Assembly: GCF_005234135.1 (NCBI RefSeq)
Contig: NZ_CP039964.1
Span: 744,001 to 808,000, forward strand
DNA: 64,000 nt
Reading direction: 5' to 3'
Source of the DNA: Pseudorhodobacter turbinis
GTDB lineage: Bacteria > Pseudomonadota > Alphaproteobacteria > Rhodobacterales > Rhodobacteraceae
In this document: in pieces, positions 8,437 to 19,691 of the stretch
Layout of the letters: each line of letters begins with the position of its first letter
Position numbering within the stretch: position 1 is the first letter of the stretch
Notes under the pieces: model-generated
What the model was told of the DNA's origin: nothing
Database searches by the model: none
The model's input: the letters and a program-made list of their open reading frames with translations, nothing else
Translations under genes and position numbers: made by a program

Positions 8437-8454
8437 CTTTAACTTTGAACCGGA

Positions 8455-10131
8455 TCAGCCTTCGGTCAAGCGGCTGACAACCACAGTCACCTCGGGCTTT
8501 TTGCCGATTTCTTCCATGCAGATCTGGCGCACAACACGGCGCACAGCCTCATCCAGCTTGGAATCGTCTTTCAAGACTTTCTTGCCGGCCCCGTCGAGGT
8601 ATTCCGTCAAATCCGCCTCAAGCGTCTCGCCCAACACTGCACCCGTGCGGCCCTTTTCAGCCAGACCCTTAACCTCTACCCAGGCATCGCCCAGCAAAGA
8701 ATCGCTTTCGTCAAGCAAGAGCGTCACCATAACATGGCCGTTCAAAACCATCCGAATGCGGTCACGTACAACACCGTCACGCGCGCCAATCATGACTGAG
8801 CCGTCGAGATAGGTCCGGCCCGCCTCGATATATTCGACAACATCCGGTTTCTTGCCGGTAAGATCGATCATCATGCCGTTGGTCACAACATCCGAAACAC
8901 GCCCGGCCGCCATTGCAATCCGTGCATGCTCGCGCAAATGCCGGTGCTCGCCATGCATCGGGATCACCATTTCAGGGTCCAGCACACGATGCACAGTTTC
9001 CAGATCAGGACGGTTGGCATGCCCAGAAACGTGGTAAAGTCCGCCACTGTCGTCGACGATATTCACGCCCATCTCGGAAAAGGCGTTCATGATGGAAATA
9101 ACACCGCGCTCATTGCCCGGAATGGTTTTGGAGGAGAACAGGAAGGTATCGCCTTCCTTCATCGACAACCCCAAATATTTCCCGCGTGACAGCTGTGCGG
9201 AGGCGGCGCGCCGCTCTCCCTGACTGCCGGTCACGATCAACATCAGATCGCCACGCGGAACATCTTGTGCCTCTTCGGGGCTGACGGTGCGCGGAAAGCC
9301 AGTCAAAACGCCCGAAGCTTCGGCAGCCGAAACCATCCGCCGCATCGCACGGCCCAAAAGGCAAATCGTGCGGCCCGCGGCCTGGGCGGCCTCTGCCAGC
9401 GTTTTCAGGCGCGCCACGTTCGACGCAAATGTCGTTGCCACAACCATGCCGCGTTGGGCGCTGATCAGCTCCCGCAGAGGATCGCGCAAAGTCGCTTCGG
9501 AACGGCCTGCGTGTAGTGAGAACACATTGGTACTGTCACACATCAAGGCTTTGACCGGACGTTCCTGCGCGATGGCCTTGAACACATCCGGCTGCCACGC
9601 CTCACCCACCAAGGGATCTTCGTCAAGTTTGAAATCGCCCGAATGGACGATGCGCCCGGCTTCGGTATCAATGATCAGCGCAGAGCTTTCGGGAACGGAG
9701 TGGGCAACAGGCACAAATTGCACATCAAACGGGCCGGCCTTGACCACATCGGGACGCGGTTCCACCACTGTGATCGCGTCTTTGGGGTGGCCATGTTCGT
9801 CAAACTTCAGCTTGCCGATCGTCGCGGTAAAGCGGCGGGCATAGACGGGGCATTTGAACCGCGACCAGAAATGCGCAACAGCGCCGATGTGGTCTTCATG
9901 CGCGTGGGTGATGAAAATCGCTTCCAGTCGGTCCTTGCGCGCCTCAAGCCACGAAATGTCAGGCATGATCAAATCAACCCCAGGGGTTGTATCCATATCG
10001 GGGAAGGCCACGCCCAGATCCACGAGGATCAGGCGTTCTTTGTCCTCAGGCCCGTAGCCATAAACATATGCGTTCATCCCAATCTCACCCGCGCCGCCGA
10101 GGGGGAGGTAAATTAGCCGGTTCGCTTTCAT
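8455..10131 (-). CDS. rnj: Ribonuclease J
   Basis: Metallo-beta-lactamase/beta-CASP ribonuclease (558 aa) with 5'-3' exo- and endonuclease activity in mRNA decay and rRNA maturation. The zinc motif HAHEDH is at 76-81, with PLGGAGEIGMN at the start, SGDFKLDEDP, the beta-CASP segment VVATTFASN and GRAMRRM, and a later GHANRPD and PMHGEHRH. The C-terminal domain (ICMEEIGKKPEV) is complete. The ATG overlaps the coaX stop (ATGA), so the two are coupled. The nuo-birA-coaX-rnj order is characteristic of Rhodobacterales. RNase J here contrasts with enterobacteria, which rely on RNase E only. Confidence 0.95.
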   Translation of the reverse strand: MKANRLIYLPLGGAGEIGMNAYVYGYGPEDKERLILVDLGVAFPDMDTTPGVDLIMPDISWLEARKDRLEAIFITHAHEDHIGAVAHFWSRFKCPVYARRFTATIGKLKFDEHGHPKDAITVVEPRPDVVKAGPFDVQFVPVAHSVPESSALIIDTEAGRIVHSGDFKLDEDPLVGEAWQPDVFKAIAQERPVKALMCDSTNVFSLHAGRSEATLRDPLRELISAQRGMVVATTFASNVARLKTLAEAAQAAGRTICLLGRAMRRMVSAAEASGVLTGFPRTVSPEEAQDVPRGDLMLIVTGSQGERRAASAQLSRGKYLGLSMKEGDTFLFSSKTIPGNERGVISIMNAFSEMGVNIVDDSGGLYHVSGHANRPDLETVHRVLDPEMVIPMHGEHRHLREHARIAMAAGRVSDVVTNGMMIDLTGKKPDVVEYIEAGRTYLDGSVMIGARDGVVRDRIRMVLNGHVMVTLLLDESDSLLGDAWVEVKGLAEKGRTGAVLGETLEADLTEYLDGAGKKVLKDDSKLDEAVRRVVRQICMEEIGKKPEVTVVVSRLTEG

Positions 10132-10907
10132 GCGGTATCTCGATCCTTATTCAGTTCATTTATGAGGACAAGACCATGCATGGTCAAATCGTCCTCGATT
10201 GCGTCAAAAATTTCTGTTCCCTGTTGGAACAACGGGGCAAGCCCCCCGGTGGCTATCACTTTCATCGGGCGAATATGTTCCGCCCTGATCTGGCGGCAAA
10301 TGCCCTCGACCAAACCGATATAGCCCCAATACACGCCCGATTGCATACAAGCCACCGTATTCTTTCCGATTGTCTGGGCGGGATGCGTAACATCCACATG
10401 TGGCAAGGCAGCCGTCGCCGAGGACAACGCCGCTAGGCTAAGATTAACACCGGGCGCAATGACACCGCCAATATAGGCACCGTCCTGATCCACGACATCA
10501 AAGGTGGTGGCCGTGCCGAAATCAACCAAGATCAGATCACCACCATGACGGTCAAACCCCGAAACAGTATTCACCAAGCGGTCCGACCCGACGGTGGTGC
10601 CCATATCAACGCGCGGTGCAACTGGCAACGCGCAGTCCGGCTTTCCCACAACCAGGGGGCGACAGCTAAAATAACGATCCGTCAGAACCCTTAGGTTGAA
10701 AACCACACGCGGAACGGTAGAGGAGATAATTACCTCAGAGATATGCACATCCATCTTGTGGAGCGTCATCAAAGTGGTCAACCAGACGTAGTATTCATCC
10801 GCCGTCCGCTTGTGGTCGGTGGAACAGCGCCAGGTTGCAATGAACTCTGCCCCGTTCCAAATGGAAAACACGGTGTTGGTATTACCGCAATCGACTGCCA
10901 TCAGCAT
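10128..10907 (-). CDS. coaX: Type III pantothenate kinase
   Basis: Phosphorylates pantothenate in the first step of coenzyme A synthesis. CoaX is an ASKHA-fold kinase without feedback inhibition by CoA. Seen motifs: AVDCGNTNTVFS at residues 4-15 (phosphate loop with the catalytic Asp), GSDRLVN near 110, VDFGTATTFDVV (phosphate-2 loop), GGVIAPG and VIATGGLAP (adenosine motif). The 259-residue length is normal. It sits between birA and rnj, 18 bases after birA and overlapping rnj by 4 bases. Confidence 0.95.
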   Translation of the reverse strand: MLMAVDCGNTNTVFSIWNGAEFIATWRCSTDHKRTADEYYVWLTTLMTLHKMDVHISEVIISSTVPRVVFNLRVLTDRYFSCRPLVVGKPDCALPVAPRVDMGTTVGSDRLVNTVSGFDRHGGDLILVDFGTATTFDVVDQDGAYIGGVIAPGVNLSLAALSSATAALPHVDVTHPAQTIGKNTVACMQSGVYWGYIGLVEGICRQIRAEHIRPMKVIATGGLAPLFQQGTEIFDAIEDDLTMHGLVLINELNKDRDTA

Positions 10908-10925
10908 AAGGCGCGTCCTTCCGTC

Positions 10926-11687
10926 TCAAAAGAAAATCTCTGCCGCGGGAATGGCGCGGCGACCCCGTGCCGTTTTCAAAATCAACGCTCCGGTCTCGTC
11001 GATGCTCTCGAAAACGCCATCCTCTGATGTGGTTCCGGTGCGCGCGGTGATGGTATCGCCCAAGCGCGCGGCATGAGACAGCCATGCGCTGCGCAAAGGG
11101 GCAAAGCCTTGGCTGGTGAAAACCGCTTCCCAATGGGCATAGGCCTGCGCAAGGGCGGTCAGGAACCGTTCTGGCGCGACGCGCATACCCGTTTCAGCCA
11201 GCAGGGAAACCGGCGGGGTTGCGCCCTCTTCCACAGCTTCGCGCGGGGGGGCGGCGATCAGGTTGACGCCAATCCCGATGCAAAGCTGTGTTATCTGCGG
11301 GCCGTTACCACTGCTTTCAAGCAAAATCCCGGCAAGTTTACCACCATTGAGCAAAACATCATTGGGCCATTTCAGCGATAGCCCCGCCTCAAGTCCCGTC
11401 ACCGCGACACAGGCATCCCGCAAGGCAAGCGCCGCGCCAAAGGACCGGAGCGCAACCTTATCCGCAGTTTCAGCCGGATGCAGAACATGTGTGGCATAGA
11501 AATTCCCGCGGGGGCTTTGCCATGGGCGGCCACGACGGCCACGCCCAACAGTTTGCTCTGCCGCCATGATCCACGTCGGACCAACGGGGGCAAGCCGTGT
11601 GGCATAGGCATTGGTGCTGTCCACGCCATCAAGCAAGATCCGGGCCACCCCTTGCGGCCAGCCCGGAGTTGCCTCGTTAACGGACAA
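10926..11687 (-). CDS. birA: Biotin--[acetyl-CoA-carboxylase] ligase
   Basis: Attaches biotin to carboxylase carrier domains. It has VDSTN near the start, the biotinyl-AMP loop [37 protein letters not shown] and a C-terminal beta domain. It lacks the N-terminal helix-turn-helix of repressor-type BirA, so it is a plain ligase (253 aa). I choose TTG 11687: it has GGAAG eight bases upstream and overlaps the end of nuoN by 11 bases, whereas ATG 11744 would overlap nuoN by 68 bases. Likely substrates include AccB and the LiuD subunit encoded in this window. Confidence 0.9.
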   Translation of the reverse strand: MSVNEATPGWPQGVARILLDGVDSTNAYATRLAPVGPTWIMAAEQTVGRGRRGRPWQSPRGNFYATHVLHPAETADKVALRSFGAALALRDACVAVTGLEAGLSLKWPNDVLLNGGKLAGILLESSGNGPQITQLCIGIGVNLIAAPPREAVEEGATPPVSLLAETGMRVAPERFLTALAQAYAHWEAVFTSQGFAPLRSAWLSHAARLGDTITARTGTTSEDGVFESIDETGALILKTARGRRAIPAAEIFF

Positions 11688-13116
11688 GCGCTTCCGCCGC
11701 AATTTGTGCAACGCCCTCAACCCCGAAGAGGTTGATGATGCCAAAGACCATCACCGCCGCAGACCCCATAAGCGCCAGCCATTGCACACGGCCCATTTGC
11801 GCGTCGATACCAGCGCCCTCTTTGCCGAAGTACATGAAGAAGACGACACGAAGATAGTAGAACGCACCGATCACCGAGGCCACAGCACCGGACACAGCAA
11901 GCCATGTCATATCGGCCTTCACCGCGGCTTGAAGCACATAAAACTTGCCGAAGAAGCCAAGCATTGGCGGAACGCCCGCAAGGCTGAAGAGCAGCACCAG
12001 CATGGCCAAAGCCTGCAGGGGCGCCTTTTTCGACAGCATGTTCAGCCCGTCAATCGTGGTCACAGGCACGCCGTCACGTTCCATAGACAGGATAAAGGCA
12101 AAGGTGCCAATGTTCATGCTAACGTAGATCACGACATAAATCAGCATGGCCTGCACACCAAACACCGTGCCCGAAGCAAGCCCGATCAGCGCAAATCCCA
12201 TATGAGAGATGGACGAATATGCCATCAGGCGCTTGATATCACGCTGGCCGATCGCGGCGATTGCCCCGACAAACATCGACAGAACGGCGAGCACAGCAAT
12301 GACCTGCCCCCACTGCCCCGGGATTGCACCAAAGGCATCATACATCAGTCGGGCCAAAAGCCCCATCGCGGCAACCTTGGGCGCAGTTGCAAAAAATGCA
12401 GTGACCGGCGTGGGTGAGCCTTCATAAACGTCAGGCGTCCACATGTGGAACGGTACGGCCGAAACCTTGAATGCCAAGCCTGTAATCAAGAAGACCAGGC
12501 CGAATACCAACCCAAGCGGTACATCACCATGCCCCAATGTCGACAGGATCCCTGCAAAATCGGTCGTGCCCGCATAGCCATATGTAAGCGAGGCGCCATA
12601 AAGCAAAATCCCCGAGGAAAGCGAACCGAGCACAAAGTACTTGAGGCCTGCCTCCGACGATTTCACGCTGTCACGGCGCAAACTGGCCACCACATAAAGC
12701 GCAAGGGATTGCAGTTCCAACCCCATATAAAGCGCGATCAAATCACCGGCCGAAACCATGAACATCATACCAAGCACGGAAAGCGCGATCAAAATCGGAT
12801 ACTCGAACCGCATCAGGCCGCGCTTGACCATGTAATCATGGCTGATGACCAAAACCGCCGCTGCCGACAGCAAGATCGTCACCTTGGCAAAGCGCGCGAA
12901 AGGATCGTCGTTGAACATCCCGTCAAAAGCGACGCGTTCCCCGCTTGTGCCGACACCGATCCAGAAGGCAAGGATCACGAAAACCCCGGCCATGCCCCAG
13001 TTCAGCGAAGACGCCAGTGCATCCTTACCCGTGTAAACCACCCCAAGCAACGCCGCCATAGCGACAAGCGCCAAGGTGATTTCCGGGAGGACGGTTGAAA
13101 AATCTATCGGAGTCAT
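11677..13116 (-). CDS. nuoN: NADH-quinone oxidoreductase subunit N
   Basis: Antiporter-like membrane subunit of complex I, one of three that pump protons. The start [17 protein letters not shown] is at ATG 13116 with GAGGGACGAC upstream, giving 479 residues. About 14 hydrophobic segments are visible. [16 protein letters not shown] and the Lys-containing [21 protein letters not shown] loop are the conserved antiporter motifs. It is the last nuo gene, followed without a gap by birA. Confidence 0.96.
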   Translation of the reverse strand: MTPIDFSTVLPEITLALVAMAALLGVVYTGKDALASSLNWGMAGVFVILAFWIGVGTSGERVAFDGMFNDDPFARFAKVTILLSAAAVLVISHDYMVKRGLMRFEYPILIALSVLGMMFMVSAGDLIALYMGLELQSLALYVVASLRRDSVKSSEAGLKYFVLGSLSSGILLYGASLTYGYAGTTDFAGILSTLGHGDVPLGLVFGLVFLITGLAFKVSAVPFHMWTPDVYEGSPTPVTAFFATAPKVAAMGLLARLMYDAFGAIPGQWGQVIAVLAVLSMFVGAIAAIGQRDIKRLMAYSSISHMGFALIGLASGTVFGVQAMLIYVVIYVSMNIGTFAFILSMERDGVPVTTIDGLNMLSKKAPLQALAMLVLLFSLAGVPPMLGFFGKFYVLQAAVKADMTWLAVSGAVASVIGAFYYLRVVFFMYFGKEGAGIDAQMGRVQWLALMGSAAVMVFGIINLFGVEGVAQIAAEALVR

Positions 13117-13126
13117 CTGTCGTCCC

Positions 13127-14665
13127 TCAATGTGTTGCCAGCTGCACATCACCCGCAACGGGGATGGCCGCCTGGTAGTCGGTCACAAGCGCGGTCACCG
13201 AGGGGCCGATAATATCGGTCACAAGGCTAGGATACACGCCCAAGAGCAAAGTCATCACAACCAGCGGAGCGAAGATAAGACGCTCGCGGGTGGTCATGTC
13301 GGTGATGGATTTCAGGCTTTCCTTGATCAGATCGCCGAAAACCACCCGGCGATAAAGCCACAGCCCGTAAGAGGCCGACAAGATCACACCCGAAGCCGCC
13401 ACAAGCGCGACCCAAGTGTTCACTTGGAAAACGCCGACCAAAGTCAGGAATTCGCCAACAAAGCCGGAAGTTCCCGGAAGGCCCACGTTGGCCAAGGAAA
13501 AGAACATGAAGATCAGCGCGTAATGCGGCATCCGGTTGACGAGACCACCATAGGCGTCGATCTCGCGGGTGTGCATCCGATCGTAAATCACCCCGACGCA
13601 CATGAACAGCGCGCCCGAGACAAAGCCGTGGCTGATCATCTGAAAGATAGCACCATCAACACCCTGCTGGTTTGCAGCAAAAATCCCCATCGTCACATAG
13701 CCCATATGGGCCACCGAGGAATAGGCGATCAGCTTTTTCATATCGCTTTGCGCCAAGGCCACGAGCGAGGTGTAAACAATCGCGATCGCGGACATCCAAA
13801 GCACAACGGGGCTTAGCAAATCGGCCCCAACCGGGAACATCGGCAAACTGAACCGCAAGAAGCCGTAGCCCCCCATCTTCAGCAAAATCGCCGCCAGCAC
13901 CACGGAACCGGCCGTCGGCGCCTGAACGTGCGCATCAGGCAACCAAGTGTGCACAGGCCACATCGGCATCTTGACCGCAAAGCTTGCAAAGAAAGCAAGG
14001 AACAGCATCGTCTGCAAGCCGCCAACAACATGGAAGCCAGCGATGGTCATCGTGTCAGAGCCGAAGTTATGCGTCAGCAATGTCGGGATATCGGTCGTAC
14101 CTGCATCGGCATACATCGCGATCATCGCAACCAACATCAGCACCGAGCCAAGGAAGGTATAAAGGAAGAACTTGAACGCCGCATAGATCCGCTCTTTACC
14201 GCCCCAGATGCCGATGATCAGGAACATCGGGATCAGGCCCGCTTCAAAGAACAGATAGAACAGCACCAGATCCAAGGCGCAGAACACACCAAGCATCAGC
14301 GTTTCTAGCAACAAGAAGGCGATCATATATTCCTTGACGCGGGTTTCCACGGTCCAGCAGGACGCGATGGTAATTGGCATCAGGAAGGTTGTCAGCATCA
14401 CGAAAAGAACCGAAATCCCGTCGACGCCCATCTTATACTTCAGGCCAAGGATCCAATTATATTCCTCAACCATCTGGAAACCGGTATCGCTCGGGTTGAA
14501 ATCAGCCAGAACGAAGAGGGAAATCAGGAAAGTCGCAGAGGTCGCAACCAGTGCCACCCATTTTGCATTTTTGCGCGCCGCAGCATCATCGCCCCGCAGG
14601 AAAAGCGCAAGTATGGCGGCAGCAACCGCCGGGATGAATGTGATGATGGAAAGGAGGTTTTCCAT
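13127..14665 (-). CDS. nuoM: NADH-quinone oxidoreductase subunit M
   Basis: Antiporter-like membrane subunit (512 aa), paired with NuoL and NuoN in proton translocation. The lysine/glutamate-bearing helices include [20 protein letters not shown], followed by [12 protein letters not shown]. It starts at ATG 14665, whose A is the last base of the nuoL stop codon (TAATG), so translation of the two subunits is coupled. It ends 10 bases before nuoN. Confidence 0.97.
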   Translation of the reverse strand: MENLLSIITFIPAVAAAILALFLRGDDAAARKNAKWVALVATSATFLISLFVLADFNPSDTGFQMVEEYNWILGLKYKMGVDGISVLFVMLTTFLMPITIASCWTVETRVKEYMIAFLLLETLMLGVFCALDLVLFYLFFEAGLIPMFLIIGIWGGKERIYAAFKFFLYTFLGSVLMLVAMIAMYADAGTTDIPTLLTHNFGSDTMTIAGFHVVGGLQTMLFLAFFASFAVKMPMWPVHTWLPDAHVQAPTAGSVVLAAILLKMGGYGFLRFSLPMFPVGADLLSPVVLWMSAIAIVYTSLVALAQSDMKKLIAYSSVAHMGYVTMGIFAANQQGVDGAIFQMISHGFVSGALFMCVGVIYDRMHTREIDAYGGLVNRMPHYALIFMFFSLANVGLPGTSGFVGEFLTLVGVFQVNTWVALVAASGVILSASYGLWLYRRVVFGDLIKESLKSITDMTTRERLIFAPLVVMTLLLGVYPSLVTDIIGPSVTALVTDYQAAIPVAGDVQLATH

Positions 14666-16698
14666 TAGTGCGCGCCCCCCGAGAGCGTCATCCAGGTAAC
14701 AAGGGCAACGATGCCCAAGACCATGGCGAATGCGTAGTGAAAGATGTAACCGGACTGTGCGCGGCCAGCGAGGCGGGTCAGCATCGGGATAATCCCCAAA
14801 GCAATCCCGTTGATTGTTCCGTCAATAACCTTGCCGTCGCCCTTTTTCCAAAGGAAGGCACCAAGCCACTTGGCAGGGCGAACAAAGATAAGGTCATAAA
14901 GCTCGTCGAAATACCATTTGTTCAGCAAGAACAGGTAAAGCGGGCGCTGTTGCTTGGCCAATTTGGCCGGCAGGCTCGGTTTGGCAATGTAGAAAATCCA
15001 CGCCACAGCAAAGCCCAAAATCATTGCTACAAAAGGCGAAACCTTCACCCAGGCAGGCACGTCATGTGCCTCATGGATCGTGTGGTTTTCGGGGCCAAAG
15101 AAAATCGCACCTTTGGGCGCCAGATCATGGGCAACCTCGGCATGGGTAACACCTTCGGCGGCCTCATGCTGAACAACTTCCATGCCAAACCAACTGTGGA
15201 TTTTATCAAGATCGCCAAAGAAGGAGTTATACCAAACCATGCCTGAGAACACGGCCCCAAGCGCCAGAACCCCAAGCGGGATCAGCATAACTTTTGGCGC
15301 CTCATGCGCGTGGTCATGCGTATGCTTGTCGCCGCGCGCCTTGCCAAAGAAGGTCAGGAACATCAGCCGCCAGCTGTAGAAGCTGGTAAACAGCGCTGCA
15401 ATCACCAGCATCCAGAAGGCATAATTGGAGCCGACAAAGGCGCTTTCAATCACGGCATCCTTGGAAAGGAAGCCCGCGAAACCGATATGCGTCAACGGAA
15501 TGCCAACGCCGGTGATGGCCAGCGTGCCGATCATCATCGCCCAGAAGGTCATCGGGATCTTCTTACGCAGCCCGCCATAGTTCCGCATATCCTGCTCGTG
15601 GTGCATCGAATAGATGACCGAGCCCGCGCCCAGAAACAGCATCGCCTTAAAGAAGGCGTGGGTAAACAGATGGAACATTGCCACAGGATAGGCGCCAACA
15701 CCGGCGGCCACAAACATATATCCAAGCTGAGACATGGTCGAATAGGCGATCACACGCTTGATATCGTTCTGAACCAAGCCAATCGTTGCGGCAACAAAGG
15801 CAGTCGTCGCACCAAGGTAGGTTATAAAGGCCAATGTATCGGGCGCATATTCAAAGATCGGCGACATCCGCACGACAAGAAACACACCGGCGGTAACCAT
15901 GGTCGCCGCGTGGATCAGCGCCGACACAGGCGTTGGGCCTTCCATCGCGTCCGGCAACCATGTGTGCAAGAACAGCTGCGCCGATTTCCCCATCGCCCCG
16001 ATGAAAAGCAACATCGCAATCAGGTTGGCCGCGTTCCAATCCGTCCACAAGAAATGCAGATTGGTCTCCGCCAATTTGGCACCCGAGGCAAATATATCAT
16101 CCAGACGAATGCTGTCGGTCAGGAAAAACAGCGCCATAATCCCCAACAGGAAACCAAAATCCCCGACACGGTTGACCACAAAGGCCTTGATCGCAGCAGC
16201 ATTTGCCGTGGGCTTGCGATAATAAAACCCGATCAACAGATATGAGGCAACGCCCACGCCTTCCCAGCCAAAGAACATCTGGACAAGGTTATCTGCCGTT
16301 ACCAGCATCAACATCGCAAAGGTAAAGAAGGACAGATAGGCGAAGAAACGCGCCTTATAATTCTCATGGTGCGTCCAGTTTTCATCATGTGCCATGTAGC
16401 CAAAGCTATAAAGGTGCACCAGCGCCGACACCGTATTGATCACGACCAGCATAATCGCCGTCAGACGGTCAAGCCGGATACCCCATTCGGTGGAAAGCGA
16501 ACCACTTTCAATCCAGCGCATAATTACGATGTGCTGGGTTTCGTCGATATGACCAAGGAAGATGATCCACGACAGGAAGGCCGCAAGGAACACCAGGCCG
16601 GTGGTGATCACCTGGCCTGCGAATTCTCCGATCAAACGCCAGCCAAAGCCGCAGATCAGGGCGCCAATCAAGGGCGCAAAAAGGATGATCGTTGCCAT
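14665..16698 (-). CDS. nuoL: NADH-quinone oxidoreductase subunit L
   Basis: The distal antiporter-like subunit of complex I (677 aa), with the long lateral helix expected at its C-terminus. Conserved parts include [38 protein letters not shown] and [15 protein letters not shown] hydrophilic His/Asp-rich loop ([14 protein letters not shown]) lies near residue 460. It starts 4 bases after nuoK. Confidence 0.97.
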   Translation of the reverse strand: MATIILFAPLIGALICGFGWRLIGEFAGQVITTGLVFLAAFLSWIIFLGHIDETQHIVIMRWIESGSLSTEWGIRLDRLTAIMLVVINTVSALVHLYSFGYMAHDENWTHHENYKARFFAYLSFFTFAMLMLVTADNLVQMFFGWEGVGVASYLLIGFYYRKPTANAAAIKAFVVNRVGDFGFLLGIMALFFLTDSIRLDDIFASGAKLAETNLHFLWTDWNAANLIAMLLFIGAMGKSAQLFLHTWLPDAMEGPTPVSALIHAATMVTAGVFLVVRMSPIFEYAPDTLAFITYLGATTAFVAATIGLVQNDIKRVIAYSTMSQLGYMFVAAGVGAYPVAMFHLFTHAFFKAMLFLGAGSVIYSMHHEQDMRNYGGLRKKIPMTFWAMMIGTLAITGVGIPLTHIGFAGFLSKDAVIESAFVGSNYAFWMLVIAALFTSFYSWRLMFLTFFGKARGDKHTHDHAHEAPKVMLIPLGVLALGAVFSGMVWYNSFFGDLDKIHSWFGMEVVQHEAAEGVTHAEVAHDLAPKGAIFFGPENHTIHEAHDVPAWVKVSPFVAMILGFAVAWIFYIAKPSLPAKLAKQQRPLYLFLLNKWYFDELYDLIFVRPAKWLGAFLWKKGDGKVIDGTINGIALGIIPMLTRLAGRAQSGYIFHYAFAMVLGIVALVTWMTLSGGAH

Positions 16699-16702
16699 CA
16701 GC

Positions 16703-17008
16703 TTAGCCTTTCATCACGTTGACATCTTCGACGTCGATAGAACCACGGGACCGGAAGAAGGTGACAAGGATCGCAAGGCCAATCGCCGCCTCTGCCGCGG
16801 CAACCGTCAGCACGAACATCGTAAAGATCTGCCCGACAAGGTCACCGTGAAAGGAAGAGAACGCGACAAGGTTGATGTTCACCGACAACAGCATCAGTTC
16901 GATCGACATCAAGATGACGATCACGTTCTTCCGGTTCAGGAAGATGCCAAAAATCCCAATCACGAACAGTGCGGCAGCCACTGCCAGATAATGCTCTAGT
17001 CCTACCAT
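16703..17008 (-). CDS. nuoK: NADH-quinone oxidoreductase subunit K
   Basis: Small MrpC-like membrane subunit with three transmembrane helices (101 aa). [19 protein letters not shown] starts it. [12 protein letters not shown] carries the conserved buried glutamate, and [15 protein letters not shown] carries the second. Both residues are part of the central proton-transfer axis in complex I. An 81-base spacer with a strong hairpin separates it from nuoJ. Confidence 0.97.
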   Translation of the reverse strand: MVGLEHYLAVAAALFVIGIFGIFLNRKNVIVILMSIELMLLSVNINLVAFSSFHGDLVGQIFTMFVLTVAAAEAAIGLAILVTFFRSRGSIDVEDVNVMKG

Positions 17009-17051
17009 CTTACGTCCCTCCGGGTCATTGCCCGATTTCTTCGTATTGTTT

Positions 17052-17072
17052 GGGGGGCAAATAGCGCCCCCC
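17052..17072. other. Intra-operon hairpin between nuoJ and nuoK
   Basis: GGGGGGC at 17052-17058 pairs with GCCCCCC at 17066-17072 around a 7-base loop. No T-run follows on the minus strand, so it is unlikely to be a full terminator. A role in RNA processing or in tuning subunit levels is possible. This is the largest gap (17009-17089) inside the distal nuo genes. Confidence 0.5.
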
Positions 17073-17089
17073 GGCGACCGGTTCTGGCG

Positions 17090-17704
17090 TTAAAGCCCCT
17101 GCCCCGGTTTCACATCTTTAAGCTCCATCGCCTTGGCCGGGTCACGCCACATCTGATGCAACACGTTTTGACGTTTCACATCCTTGCGGTGGCGCAGGGT
17201 CAAGGAAATCGCCCCGATCATGGCAACCAACAGCACCATCCCGGAAAGCTGGAACAGCATCAGGTATTTATCATAAAGCAGCAGGCCAATCGCACGGGTG
17301 TTTTCCACCTGCGCCATGTCAGGCGTCACAGCCTTGCGCAGCCCCATGGCGCCATCCGCCTGAACCCAGGCACCAACGCCGATCAAAAGCTGCATCAAAA
17401 GCACGACACCAATCAGCAGGCCAATGGGCATATAGCGCGACATCTCGCCCTTAAGCTCGGAGAAGTCGACATCAAGCATCATCACCACAAAGACGAACAA
17501 GACCGCAACAGCGCCGACATAAACGATGATCAAAAGCATCGCCACGAATTCAGCGCCCAACAGAACGAACAGCCCCGCAGCGGACAGAAACGCAAGGATC
17601 AACCACAGCACCGAATGCACCGGGTTGCGCGACACAGTCACCAAAACCCCGGCAGCTACAGCCGTTAGGGCGAAGGCGTAAAAGGCCAGATCGGCGATGG
17701 TCAT
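17090..17704 (-). CDS. nuoJ: NADH-quinone oxidoreductase subunit J
   Basis: Membrane subunit (204 aa) with five predicted helices. [66 protein letters not shown] helices (seen in separate stretches) include the pi-bulge helix that gates quinone-coupled proton transfer. The ATG overlaps the stop of the upstream cysteine-free CMD-like gene by 4 bases. Confidence 0.96.
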   Translation of the reverse strand: MTIADLAFYAFALTAVAAGVLVTVSRNPVHSVLWLILAFLSAAGLFVLLGAEFVAMLLIIVYVGAVAVLFVFVVMMLDVDFSELKGEMSRYMPIGLLIGVVLLMQLLIGVGAWVQADGAMGLRKAVTPDMAQVENTRAIGLLLYDKYLMLFQLSGMVLLVAMIGAISLTLRHRKDVKRQNVLHQMWRDPAKAMELKDVKPGQGL

Positions 17705-18111
17705 TTCTCTGTCTCCTCGGTCTCCGCAAAGACGGATTGGGCAATTTCCAACGCCTTTTGCATGGCGGGCAAGCCGCCGAACATGCTCATCTGCCAGATC
17801 ACCTCGGCGATCTCGCGTTTTGTGGCCCCTGCCGTAAGCGCCTGCTGAATGGTCAGCCGCAGCTGTGCATCGGCCTGCGCACCAAGCACCGTCAGCGCGG
17901 CAATCGTCACCAGCAAACGGGTGCGGGCATCAAGCCCGTCAGGGTTCATCGTTTTGCCAAACCACAGTTCCAGCATCTCTGGCGGCATCGACGGGAACAG
18001 CTTCTCGAAGCCCTTCACGTTCGCCCCTTCCAGAGCAGGCGCGAACGCCTTGGCCATTTCCTGCCCCTGCTCCATCATGGATTTGAACATTTTTGCGAAA
18101 TCATCGGTCAT
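17701..18111 (-). CDS. Carboxymuconolactone decarboxylase-like (AhpD-fold) protein without cysteines
   Basis: 136 residues, placed between nuoI and nuoJ with 4-base overlaps at both ends, so it is translated with the complex I subunits. The C-terminal half ([50 protein letters not shown]) matches the CMD/AhpD helical fold. True AhpD-type enzymes carry CxxC and a His in this region; this protein has no Cys at all. The N-terminal 50 residues form a Met/Gln-rich helix ([19 protein letters not shown]). An enzymatic role is doubtful; an assembly or structural role for complex I is inferred from position only. Confidence 0.8.
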   Translation of the reverse strand: MTDDFAKMFKSMMEQGQEMAKAFAPALEGANVKGFEKLFPSMPPEMLELWFGKTMNPDGLDARTRLLVTIAALTVLGAQADAQLRLTIQQALTAGATKREIAEVIWQMSMFGGLPAMQKALEIAQSVFAETEETEK

Positions 18112-18611
18112 CTGTAAGGTGCATCCAATTCGAGGTTGCGGGCAATCTCCCCCTCCCAACGGTCACCGTTGGAAAGCAGCTTTTCCTTGTCATAGAACAA
18201 TTCTTCCCGCGTCTCGGTGGCATACTCGAAATTCGGCCCCTCAACGATGGCATCCACGGGACACGCCTCTTGGCAGAAACCGCAATAGATGCATTTGGTC
18301 ATATCAATGTCATAGCGCGTGGTGCGGCGGCTACCGTCATCGCGCGGCTCGGCATCGATTGTGATCGCCTGCGCAGGGCAAACCGCCTCACACAGCTTGC
18401 AGGCGATGCAACGTTCTTCACCATTTGCATAGCGGCGAAGCGCATGCTCACCGCGAAAACGCGGGCTAAGCGGGCCTTTTTCATGCGGATAGTTCAACGT
18501 GCTTTTCGGCGCGAAGAAGTATCTGAAGCCCAAACCAAACCCTTTGACGAAATCCATCAAAAGGAAATATTTCGCGGCACGACCCCAATCCACTGGACGG
18601 TTCTCACCCAT
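18108..18611 (-). CDS. nuoI: NADH-quinone oxidoreductase subunit I
   Basis: Peripheral-arm subunit with two 4Fe-4S clusters (N6a and N6b) that pass electrons toward NuoB. The two ligand sets are [12 protein letters not shown] and [12 protein letters not shown]. The 167-residue protein begins [16 protein letters not shown] at ATG 18611, three bases from the nuoH stop. An upstream in-frame ATG at 18641 lies inside nuoH. The N-terminal [17 protein letters not shown] segment lies on the membrane. Confidence 0.97.
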   Translation of the reverse strand: MGENRPVDWGRAAKYFLLMDFVKGFGLGFRYFFAPKSTLNYPHEKGPLSPRFRGEHALRRYANGEERCIACKLCEAVCPAQAITIDAEPRDDGSRRTTRYDIDMTKCIYCGFCQEACPVDAIVEGPNFEYATETREELFYDKEKLLSNGDRWEGEIARNLELDAPYR

Positions 18612-18613
18612 GA

Positions 18614-19651
18614 TCAGCCCCCAATAACCCAGCGTGCCCAAAAGCCGCCAAGAATTTCAAATTTCGCAAGGAAAGACACCAGCACAACCCAACCCAAAGA
18701 CAGCGGCAGGAATACTTTCCAGCCAATACGCATCAGTTGGTCATAGCGGTAGCGCGGCACGATGGCCTTCACCATGGCGAACATGATGAAGAAGAACGTC
18801 ATCTTGCCAACCATCCACAACACACCATCCGGCAAACCGGGGATCGGGGACAACCAGCCACCAAAGAACAGCAAGGACATCAGCGCGCACATCAGGAAGA
18901 TGGCGATATACTCACCAGCCATAAACAACAGATAAGGCGTCGAGGAATATTCAACCATGAAGCCGGCAACCAACTCCGACTCCGCCTCGGGCAGATCGAA
19001 GGGCGGGCGGTTGGTTTCCGCCAAGGCGCTGATGAAGAACAGGAAGACCATCGGGAAGTGTGGCAGCCAGTACCAGTTGAACAACCCGAAATCACCGCGC
19101 TGTGCCTCAACGATCGCGCTGAAGTTCATCGAACCGGTGGAAATGATGATCCCGATGATGATCAACCCCAAGGAGACCTCATAGGAAATCATCTGCGCGG
19201 CAGAACGCAGCGAGCCAAGGAACGGGTATTTGGAGTTGGAGGCCCAGCCCCCCATGATCACGCCGTACACTTCCAAAGAAGAGATCGCGAAGACAAAGAG
19301 GATCGCCACGTTGATATTCGACAGAACCCAACCGTCACTGAAGGGGATCACAGCCCACATCAAAATGGCGAGCACGAAAGACAACATCGGTGCCAAAAAG
19401 AACACCGCGCGATCCGCACCGGCGGGCACAACGATTTCCTTCACCACATATTTCAACGCATCCGCAACCGATTGCAGAATGCCCCAAGCGCCCACCACGT
19501 TCGGGCCCCGCCGCATCTGAACGGCGGCCCAAACCTTACGGTCGCCATACACCAGAAACAGCAGCGAAATCATCACAAAGGCGATGACAAGAAGGCTTTG
19601 TGCAACGATCAACAATGTGATCCCCAAGCCCGTTTGCAGAAATTGATCCAT
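18614..19651 (-). CDS. nuoH: NADH-quinone oxidoreductase subunit H
   Basis: Membrane subunit (345 aa, eight helices) that forms the quinone-binding cavity with NuoB and NuoD. Conserved loops are visible: [43 protein letters not shown], and the closing [20 protein letters not shown]. The acidic loop [11 protein letters not shown] is intact. It follows the lipoprotein gene after about 40 bases and is followed at once by nuoI. Confidence 0.97.
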   Translation of the reverse strand: MDQFLQTGLGITLLIVAQSLLVIAFVMISLLFLVYGDRKVWAAVQMRRGPNVVGAWGILQSVADALKYVVKEIVVPAGADRAVFFLAPMLSFVLAILMWAVIPFSDGWVLSNINVAILFVFAISSLEVYGVIMGGWASNSKYPFLGSLRSAAQMISYEVSLGLIIIGIIISTGSMNFSAIVEAQRGDFGLFNWYWLPHFPMVFLFFISALAETNRPPFDLPEAESELVAGFMVEYSSTPYLLFMAGEYIAIFLMCALMSLLFFGGWLSPIPGLPDGVLWMVGKMTFFFIMFAMVKAIVPRYRYDQLMRIGWKVFLPLSLGWVVLVSFLAKFEILGGFWARWVIGG

Positions 19652-19691
19652 GACGCCTTTTATCCTTCGGCCTTATTCGAGTTCGTCTTCG

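Noticed and set aside
11688..11744. ATG 11744 as start of birA
   Set aside because: It needs a 68-base overlap with nuoN; TTG 11687 has a ribosome site and gives the usual N-terminus.
12445..13816. Long His/Arg/Gln-rich open frames on the plus strand opposite nuoN and nuoM
   Set aside because: The composition is that of the complement of membrane-helix codons, not of a real protein.
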